11,005 bases of DNA, taken from Clostridiales bacterium UBA6330. GTDB lineage: Bacteria > Bacillota > Clostridia > Oscillospirales > CAG-272. The stretch lies in contig DJSQ01000102.1 in NCBI GenBank assembly GCA_002438075.1, positions 1,564-12,568 on the forward strand, written 5' to 3'. A program made the position numbers and the translations under genes. Shown in pieces: positions 5,421 through 11,005 of this stretch; the first letter of the stretch is position 1; the number at the start of each line of letters is the position of its first letter. The notes below the pieces were generated by a model. The model was not told the origin of the DNA. It saw nothing but the letters and a program-made list of their open reading frames with translations, and made no database searches.

Positions 5421-7579
5421 AGAAACGAATTCGGAAAATCATACCCTTCCTGCTGTTGGCGGCGCTGCTGCTCGGCCTTTTGCCGAGCGTTGCCGCGGCG
5501 GGGGAGGATGAGGTGTATATGGAAACTTATCCCTTTGAAAACGCGGGGGAATCCAATTTTCGGATTCCCGCAATGCTTGCAACCAACGCGGGCAAGCTGT
5601 TTGCCTTCTGCAACGACAGGCGCAAGAGCGTGAGCGACAACGCGGAAATTCAATGGCTCTGCTATGCGGTGTCCGAGGACGGCGGCGAGAGCTTTTCCGA
5701 GGTCCGCTACCTGCTGTGCGAGGAGGGCTGGACCTACATCATCGGCGCGCCCGTCTATGATGCCGTCCACGACAACATCCTGCTGTTCTATCAAGCCTAT
5801 CTGCGCACCGATGCGGCGCGGCAGGCTTACGCGGTGCTGACCGATGAGGAGAAGGCGAAGAAGCCGACGGGAAACGCGATTCTCGAGAGCGCGGACGGCG
5901 GAAACACATGGACCTCCCGCGCGGTCAATATGCCAAAGGCGCTTGTGACCCCGGGGACCGTGATTTCCACGCACGGCGCGAGCACGGGCATTCAGCTCAA
6001 AAACGGCGAGCACGCGGGGCGGCTCGTGGTGGCGGGCAAGGCGGGGAGCGGAACGCTCGACAGCAAGCGGCAGAAGAACTGGCAGCTGGTTGGGTGTCTG
6101 ATTTACTCCGACGACTACGGAAAAACGTGGAAGTCTTCGCTCAACGCCATGCCGATGGGGACCGATGAGACCTCGGTCTGCGAGCTGTCTGACGGGACGC
6201 TTTACATCTCCTCCCGCACCATTCTCAATGCCTGCGGCAGGACGGTTGCGTACAGCCGTGACGGTGGGAGAAGCCTGCGCGACTTCCGCTTTGACCGCAG
6301 TCTGGAGGTCCAGCTCGGTGACGGCGTGCACGGCGGGCTTGCAACGGTCCCGAACTACGACGGCAAGGGCAACACGCTGACGCTGTTTACCTCGCTCAAC
6401 TCCACCTCTCCCTTCCGCCGCAATCTCTGCATCTGGGCGAGCTTTGACGAGGGGAAAACATGGTCGAAAAAGACTGTCATCTATCCCAAGCTTGCCTCCT
6501 ATGCGGAGCTGTGCTACAACCCCGCAACGGGGCTGATTTCGGTGATGTACGAATACGGAATTGCCAACTGCTATGCAAACGGCATCCGCATTCTGACGGT
6601 TTCGGTGGATTGGCTGTTGGAGAACGCGACCGACAATGTCTCCCTGCGCGATGAGGAGCCATTGACGGGCACATTGACCCCGCAAATCACGGAGGCGTCT
6701 CTCCTGCTTCAGCTCAACGGTGACGGTGCGGAGGGAATCGCAAACGGCATCTGGTACAACAGCATCGGAGCCGCGAACGGCACGGTTGCGAAGGGCGCGG
6801 GCGTGACGGTCGGAAAGACCACCCTGAACGGCGAGACGGTGCTGTCGTTTGACGGCACGGGCGGCGTGTCGGTCTCGGGGCTGGGTACGCTGACGGGGGA
6901 CACGACCTACTTTATCGTGTACCGCTCGGCGGCGGAAAGCTACATCGGCGGCAAGGAGCAGTCGCTGTTCCGCAGTACCCATGCGGGCGGCATCTTCTCC
7001 TCCTTCAAGCCTGCGTTTGACGCGCTTTGCACCACCGTGCAGGGCGGCTACTATGTCCCAGCGGAGGAGTTTGTCGATACCGAGTGGCACATCGTTGCGG
7101 TGACATGGCACGGCGAGAACGAGGCAGACGCGGTGCTGACGCAGTTCACGGACGGAAATCTGACGCGGAATTTCGAGGTCGGCTATCTCGCCGCGCGTCA
7201 CGGCAGCACGGCGGGGGTCCAGACGATTGCGCCCGACCTTGCCTGCGATGTGGCGGAGGTGCTGGTGTGGAACCGCTGTCTCTCCGACCGCGAGGTTGCC
7301 GAAACGGGACTTGCGCTGGCGGAGAAATACGGACTGACATGGACCGCGCGGGCAGCCGATGCGGAGGATAACGATTCCGACGACAATAACGGAAAGGGCA
7401 ACGGGGAGACCGAGAGTCGGGGGCAGGAGACGGAAAGCCGTCCCGAAACGAAGGCGGCTCCGAGCAAGGACGCGGGCTGTGCTTCAACCGTTGCGGGTGT
7501 GCCGTGCGCCGCAGTCCTTGCATTTGCGGCACTCGGGGCGGAGCGCTTCCGCAGGAAGCGCGGAAAGGAGAAGAAATGA
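5411..7579 (+). CDS. Secreted, membrane-anchored GH33 exo-alpha-sialidase with LamG-like domain
   Basis: This enzyme hydrolyses terminal sialic acid from glycoconjugates at the cell surface. The 722-aa frame starts at ATG 5411 (or at 5417, two codons later; neither has a good ribosome binding site). The signal peptide ends near AAA (28-30). The sialidase fold shows FRIP (50-53, giving the first triad Arg51) and a candidate acid/base Asp76. Asp boxes lie at 88-95, 160-167, 233-240 and 344-351, with a degenerate one at 282-289 lacking the aromatic residue. The DETSVCEL segment (252-259) supplies the catalytic Glu. Arg269 and Arg337 fit the other two triad arginines, and Tyr364 in SYAEL the nucleophile. 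Residues about 428-655 look like a LamG/concanavalin-type lectin domain, in place of the CBM40 seen in several known gut sialidases. An acidic linker, GCAS (689-692), a hydrophobic helix and an RFRRKRGKEKK tail form the same kind of anchor as in the preceding GLUG protein. The end overlaps the next gene by 4 bases. Hydrolytic versus trans-sialidase action cannot be told from sequence. Confidence 0.93.
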   Translation: MQMKKRIRKIIPFLLLAALLLGLLPSVAAAGEDEVYMETYPFENAGESNFRIPAMLATNAGKLFAFCNDRRKSVSDNAEIQWLCYAVSEDGGESFSEVRYLLCEEGWTYIIGAPVYDAVHDNILLFYQAYLRTDAARQAYAVLTDEEKAKKPTGNAILESADGGNTWTSRAVNMPKALVTPGTVISTHGASTGIQLKNGEHAGRLVVAGKAGSGTLDSKRQKNWQLVGCLIYSDDYGKTWKSSLNAMPMGTDETSVCELSDGTLYISSRTILNACGRTVAYSRDGGRSLRDFRFDRSLEVQLGDGVHGGLATVPNYDGKGNTLTLFTSLNSTSPFRRNLCIWASFDEGKTWSKKTVIYPKLASYAELCYNPATGLISVMYEYGIANCYANGIRILTVSVDWLLENATDNVSLRDEEPLTGTLTPQITEASLLLQLNGDGAEGIANGIWYNSIGAANGTVAKGAGVTVGKTTLNGETVLSFDGTGGVSVSGLGTLTGDTTYFIVYRSAAESYIGGKEQSLFRSTHAGGIFSSFKPAFDALCTTVQGGYYVPAEEFVDTEWHIVAVTWHGENEADAVLTQFTDGNLTRNFEVGYLAARHGSTAGVQTIAPDLACDVAEVLVWNRCLSDREVAETGLALAEKYGLTWTARAADAEDNDSDDNNGKGNGETESRGQETESRPETKAAPSKDAGCASTVAGVPCAAVLAFAALGAERFRRKRGKEKK

Positions 7580-9060
7580 AGGCAGGAAAGCGGTTTGTGC
7601 GATGGCTGACGGCGGGACTGGCGGGGATACTGCTGGTCGGCGCGGTCGGCTGTGGAAAAAAGACGGAGGAGCCGCCCGCGGGGACCTCGGGTGTGACGGA
7701 AGAAGCAACCACCGCCGCGGCGGGGTCCTATGAGGAGCGCGTTCCGAAGCGGGACTACGAAAACGCGATTTTCCGCGTGCTGTGCTCCACCGAAATGGAC
7801 CCGTTCTTTGACGATGAGAAGGCGTATATCGACAAGGTAAAGGAAGCGGTCCTGCGGCGCAACGAGATGACCTGTAGTCTCTATAACGTGGATGTGCAAT
7901 ATACCTCCATGAGCGGGAACTACGCGGGTGCCGATGCGTTTGCCGCCAAAATCCGCGCCATCTGCAACGGCGGGGACGATGCCTATGATCTGGTCCTTCC
8001 GCAGGCGCGCTTCGGTGTTCCGCTCGGGCTGGAGGGGCTGTACTACGACTTCAGCGAGTCGGAAAGCCTTCAATGGGAGCAGCCGTGGTATTACCAAAAC
8101 ATCAACGAGAACTGCACGGTCATGGAGCAGACCTACTATCTTGCAAGCGCCTATCTGATTGACAAAATTTTTGCCGCCGAGGTGGTGCTGTACAATGTGG
8201 ACCTCGGCAACCGCTACGGCATTTCGGTTGATACGCTCTATGATGCGGTTCGGAACGGGACGTGGACCGTTGGAATGCTCCGCGATTGCGCCGCAGAGGT
8301 CCCCGTATCCGCCGATTCCTCCGAGCAGGCGGTCTGGGGCTGTGTCATGGGCGGTCACGGCGTGCGCGCTCTGCTCGTTGGCTGTGATACCCCGTTCGTT
8401 ACAAAGGAGGACGGGCGGCTGAAGGTGACCTATTACAATGACCATCTGGTTGCCGCGTATGATTTGGTGAATGCCTTCGTCAACCAAAGCCCGTATGTCG
8501 GGTGTGACGATACCGATGCGCTTCTGCAATGCTTCATCAACGGAAGCAGCCTGTTTGCCGTTACCTACCTCGGCATGATGGGCGAGGAATCCAACCTGAC
8601 CAGTGAGGTGGATTTCAGCATTCTGCCGATTCCGAAGTTCAGCGAGACTCAGACCGCCTATATCACCGATGTTCAGCGCTGGGAGATGGTGTCGGTCCCC
8701 GTTACGGCGGATGCCGAGCGCACCTGCCTTGTCCTGGATGCGCTCTCCTACTACAGCTATACGGAATTGCTCCCCACCTATTGGAGCTATGTGGTTGGCA
8801 CCAAGCTGACCCGTGACCCGCGCGTGAAGGAGATTGTGGAGACCATCCGCGCCTCCATTACCTATGATTTCTGCGCGGTCTATCAGGTTGAGATGGGCGA
8901 AATCTATCTGGGCTCCGACAGCCTGAGCAATTCCATCCGCCGCGGCGGAACCGAGGGGATTTCCTCGTGGTGGGGCAGGCTCGGACCGAGCAGTGACCAA
9001 TGGTTTGATGCGCTCTGCCTCAAGTTCGAGGAGCTGGCAAACAAAAAGAAAGGGCAATGA
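7576..9060 (+). CDS. Lipoprotein solute-binding protein of an ABC-type carbohydrate transporter
   Basis: This 494-aa protein is predicted to be anchored to the outer membrane face by a lipid on Cys26 (lipobox region VGAVGC). The ATG at 7576 overlaps the sialidase stop (ATGA) and follows AAAGGAG by 5 bases. A 30-residue T/S/A/E-rich linker comes before the folded part. The rest reads as a large family of Firmicutes extracellular solute-binding proteins. Typical pieces are DAFAAKIRAICNGGDDAYDLV, a W-x-x-PWYYQNIN segment after the first lobe, and an EVVLYNVDL motif where many members have V-x-x-Y-N. Assignment is by overall resemblance; I see no single diagnostic motif and no likeness to TRAP-type SiaP. 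Its place between two sialidases and NanA suggests that it binds sialic acid, a sialic acid derivative or sialylated oligosaccharide (inference). No permease or ATPase gene lies in the window. Confidence 0.85.
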   Translation: MKAGKRFVRWLTAGLAGILLVGAVGCGKKTEEPPAGTSGVTEEATTAAAGSYEERVPKRDYENAIFRVLCSTEMDPFFDDEKAYIDKVKEAVLRRNEMTCSLYNVDVQYTSMSGNYAGADAFAAKIRAICNGGDDAYDLVLPQARFGVPLGLEGLYYDFSESESLQWEQPWYYQNINENCTVMEQTYYLASAYLIDKIFAAEVVLYNVDLGNRYGISVDTLYDAVRNGTWTVGMLRDCAAEVPVSADSSEQAVWGCVMGGHGVRALLVGCDTPFVTKEDGRLKVTYYNDHLVAAYDLVNAFVNQSPYVGCDDTDALLQCFINGSSLFAVTYLGMMGEESNLTSEVDFSILPIPKFSETQTAYITDVQRWEMVSVPVTADAERTCLVLDALSYYSYTELLPTYWSYVVGTKLTRDPRVKEIVETIRASITYDFCAVYQVEMGEIYLGSDSLSNSIRRGGTEGISSWWGRLGPSSDQWFDALCLKFEELANKKKGQ

Positions 9061-9066
9061 AAAATT

Positions 9067-9951
9067 ATGACAGCTGAAAATCCGAAAATCGGAGGCATTC
9101 TGCCCGCCCTGCTGACCCCGTTCGGCAGGGACGGCGGCATCAACACGGACGCGCTGGAGCGCCTGATTGATTGGAATATCGCAAAGGGCGTGAACGGCTT
9201 TTACGTTGGCGGAAGCACGGCGGAAGCCTTCCTCTTAACCGAGGAGGAGCGGAGCCTCGTATATGAGGTTGCGGCAAAGGCAACGGCGGGGAGGGTCCCG
9301 CTGATTGCCCATGTCGGCTCCATTTCCACCGAGCAGGCAATCCGCTTTGCACGGACCGCCGAGCGCCTCGGCTACAGCGCAGTCTCCGCCATCGCACCGT
9401 TTTACTACAAGTTCTCGTTCAACCAGATTAAGCGCTACTATTTCGACATCGCGGACGCAACGGGACTGCCGATGATCATCTATAATTTCCCAAATTTCTC
9501 GGGGGTCAACCTGACGGTTGAGCAGGTGGCGGAATTTTTCGCCGACAGCCGCTTCATCGGCATCAAGCATACCTCCAACGACTTCTTCTCGCTGGAGCAG
9601 TTCAAAAGCCGCTTCCCCGAAAAAACGGTGCTCAACGGCTTTGACGAAATGCTCCTCTGCGGGCTGACCATGGGCGCGGACGGCGGTGTGGGAAGCACCT
9701 ACAATTTCATGGCGGAGAAGTATACGGAGCTGTACCGCCTGTTTCGGGCGGGAGACCTCGGTGCCGCGCGGGAAATTCAAAAGGAATGCAATCGGATTAT
9801 CGGGGTGCTCTGCCGCGTGGGGGTGATGGAGGGCGAGAAGGAGGTCCTGTGTCAGTTGGGGCTTGACTTCGGCTCTGCCCGCCCGCCGTTCTCCCGCCTC
9901 AGCGCGGAGCAGAAGGACCTTCTGCGACACGAGGTTACCGAAAAGCTATGA
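9067..9951 (+). CDS. nanA: N-acetylneuraminate lyase
   Basis: This cytoplasmic class I aldolase cleaves N-acetylneuraminate to N-acetylmannosamine and pyruvate, the first committed step of sialic acid catabolism. The 294-aa length is normal for the family. All residues expected for the lyase rather than dihydrodipicolinate synthase are visible: Ser50-Thr51 in GGSTAEAF, Tyr139 in YNFPNFSGV, Schiff-base Lys167 in GIKHTSND, Gly191, Asp193 and Glu194 in NGFDE, and Ser210 in GADGGVGSTYN. Compared from memory with E. coli NanA (S47, T48, Y137, K165, G189, D191, E192, S208) they line up with a shift of two or three. One oddity is Ala52, where GSTGE is usual. The gene starts 6 bases after the lipoprotein stop, with a GAAAGGG site rather far upstream (12 bases). 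Its stop overlaps the next gene's start as ATGA. Confidence 0.95.
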   Translation: MTAENPKIGGILPALLTPFGRDGGINTDALERLIDWNIAKGVNGFYVGGSTAEAFLLTEEERSLVYEVAAKATAGRVPLIAHVGSISTEQAIRFARTAERLGYSAVSAIAPFYYKFSFNQIKRYYFDIADATGLPMIIYNFPNFSGVNLTVEQVAEFFADSRFIGIKHTSNDFFSLEQFKSRFPEKTVLNGFDEMLLCGLTMGADGGVGSTYNFMAEKYTELYRLFRAGDLGAAREIQKECNRIIGVLCRVGVMEGEKEVLCQLGLDFGSARPPFSRLSAEQKDLLRHEVTEKL

Positions 9952-10976
9952 CACGTACAGCTCTTTATCGGTCGGATACCCGCTACAGCCGCTACCGCAT
10001 CCCCGGGCTGTTGGTAACGGCAAGCGGCACGCTCCTTGCCGTTTGCGAGGCGAGGGACGCACTGAATGACTGGAGCCGAATGGATATCCTGCTCCGCCGC
10101 TCGACCGACGGCGGGGAGTCCTTCGGCGAGCCGATTCTCCTTGCCTCGGGGGATGAGAAGCACCCAACCGTCAATAACCCCGTGCTTCTGGAGGACGGGC
10201 GCGGCAGAATCCTGTTCCTCTTTTGCGAGGACTACGCCGTGGACGGCGGAAGGGTCCTTCTGCGCATCAGCGAGGACGGTGGCGCGACATGGGGACCCTG
10301 CCGCGATATCAGTGAGGCAACCGAGCCCGAGGTGCGGAACGTGTTCGCGCTCGGTCCCGGGCACGGAATCCGCACAAGGGAGGGGACCCTGCTTATCCCG
10401 TTCTGGCGCGTCCCCAAACGCTATCAGTCTCCCATGCGCTCCCATATCCCGAGCGAAATCGGAACGCTTTGGAGCAAGGATGACGGAGAGACTTGGCATA
10501 TCGGCGCGGTCCTTGCTTCACGGGACGGTCTGATGACCCCGAACGAAACCGAAATCGCAGAGCTTGCGGACGGACGTATCTACCTCAATGCCCGCCTCGG
10601 CGCAGGACTGACCTACCGAGCAAGAGCCTATAGCCCCGATGGGTATAGCAAATGGGAGCATTTCGAGCCCGACTATGCCCTGCATGATTCCGGTTGCTTC
10701 GCCTCCTGCGTAGCCTGCCGCACGGCAGACGAAAAAGCGTGGCTCTTCTTCGCCAATTGCAACAGCAAAACCGCAAGAAGGAATGTCACCCTGCGCGGAA
10801 GCCTCGACTGCGGAAAAACATGGTGCTTCTCCAAACCCATCGACGCAGACCGAGGCGGCTACGTCGAGCTTGCCGCCGACCCATCCCGCAATCGCCTCTA
10901 TGTCCTGTATGAGGAGGATGTCGGCACCGCATTGCACCTCGTGACCGTCCCATTCTCCGAATTGACCGAGCTGTAA
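9948..10976 (+). CDS. Cytoplasmic GH33 sialidase (no signal peptide)
   Basis: This 342-aa enzyme is a single sialidase domain, with no signal peptide, anchor or lectin domain, so it should act inside the cell. It shows YRIP (16-19, Arg17), candidate acid/base Asp41 in NDWSRMD, and Asp boxes at 52-59, 108-115, 176-183 and 285-292 with a degenerate one at 229-236. The NETEIAEL segment (199-206) carries the catalytic Glu. Arg216 and Arg278 fit the other two triad arginines, and Tyr305 in GGYVEL the nucleophile. The catalytic set therefore looks complete. Its start codon overlaps the nanA stop (ATGA), so the two are probably translated together. The likely job is to free sialic acid from imported sialylated oligosaccharides for NanA. 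Clostridium perfringens also has a small signal-less sialidase (NanH) beside secreted ones, a useful parallel. Related BNR-repeat proteins can have other activities, so the exact substrate is open. Confidence 0.92.
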   Translation: MTRTALYRSDTRYSRYRIPGLLVTASGTLLAVCEARDALNDWSRMDILLRRSTDGGESFGEPILLASGDEKHPTVNNPVLLEDGRGRILFLFCEDYAVDGGRVLLRISEDGGATWGPCRDISEATEPEVRNVFALGPGHGIRTREGTLLIPFWRVPKRYQSPMRSHIPSEIGTLWSKDDGETWHIGAVLASRDGLMTPNETEIAELADGRIYLNARLGAGLTYRARAYSPDGYSKWEHFEPDYALHDSGCFASCVACRTADEKAWLFFANCNSKTARRNVTLRGSLDCGKTWCFSKPIDADRGGYVELAADPSRNRLYVLYEEDVGTALHLVTVPFSELTEL

Positions 10977-11005
10977 CCAAAAAAAGAAACGGAACGACAC
11001 ATGGG
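10977..11005 (+). other. Downstream edge of the window
   Basis: Twenty-nine bases follow the last stop codon. They begin CCAAAAAAAG and show no hairpin or T-run, so the operon may continue. An ATG at 11001 lies at the very edge but has only a weak GGAAC upstream, so it cannot be called a gene start. Confidence 0.3.

Noticed and set aside
2894..7201. A 1435-codon open frame on the minus strand opposite the GLUG and sialidase genes
   Set aside because: It lies antisense to genes with clear domains. Its translation is rich in R, H, A and V without any fold signature. Long antisense frames are expected in GC-rich genes with strong codon bias.
7198..9057. A 619-codon minus-strand open frame opposite the solute-binding protein gene
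   Set aside because: It is antisense to a well-supported lipoprotein gene, with no ribosome binding site, no domain signature and codon composition typical of a shadow frame.
1..11005. CRISPR array, tRNA/rRNA, insertion sequence, riboswitch
   Set aside because: I looked for regular spaced repeats, tRNA-like cloverleaf arms, transposase motifs and conserved leader structures and saw none. There is no intergenic space outside 833-1017 large enough for a riboswitch.

Overview
The window looks like part of a Clostridia chromosome, probably an uncultured gut member of the Oscillospiraceae/Ruminococcaceae type. The coding DNA is GC-rich. The genes are tightly packed and mostly have strong AGGAG-type ribosome binding sites, and the intergenic DNA is AT-rich with Gram-positive-type promoters. 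The exported proteins carry signal peptides, a lipobox, GLUG repeats and Big_2 domains, as is common in gut Firmicutes. The taxonomic placement is inference from style, not from a marker gene.

Layout: an AraC-family regulator (62-832, minus strand) is divergently transcribed from a single long plus-strand operon that fills the rest of the window. A compact control region (about 833-1017) lies between them. It holds two divergent promoters that share the same extended -10 core, a pair of AAAAGCAA direct repeats 31 bp apart, a 10-bp palindrome, and a perfect 6-bp inverted repeat just after the predicted operon start. The operon then encodes, in order: a secreted GLUG-repeat protein (1018-2691); a 47-aa small protein with a strong ribosome binding site (2707-2850); a second, membrane-anchored GLUG protein with a CBM9-like module and three Big_2 domains (2876-5389); a secreted, membrane-anchored GH33 sialidase with a LamG-like lectin domain (5411-7579); a lipoprotein solute-binding protein (7576-9060); N-acetylneuraminate lyase NanA (9067-9951); and a second, signal-less GH33 sialidase (9948-10976). 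Three junctions are ATGA overlaps or gaps of only a few bases, so these genes are very probably co-transcribed and partly coupled in translation. No gap in the operon exceeds 300 bases.

How the genes work together (inference): the surface sialidase attacks sialylated host glycans, with GLUG/Big_2 surface proteins beside it. The lipoprotein captures released sialic acid or sialylated oligosaccharide. The cytoplasmic sialidase removes sialic acid from any imported oligosaccharide, and NanA splits it to N-acetylmannosamine and pyruvate. Permease genes, nanE and nanK are not in the window. The least explained parts are the GLUG pair, the small protein between them, the shared C-terminal GCAS-plus-membrane-helix anchor, and the conserved-looking C-terminal domain of the first GLUG protein.
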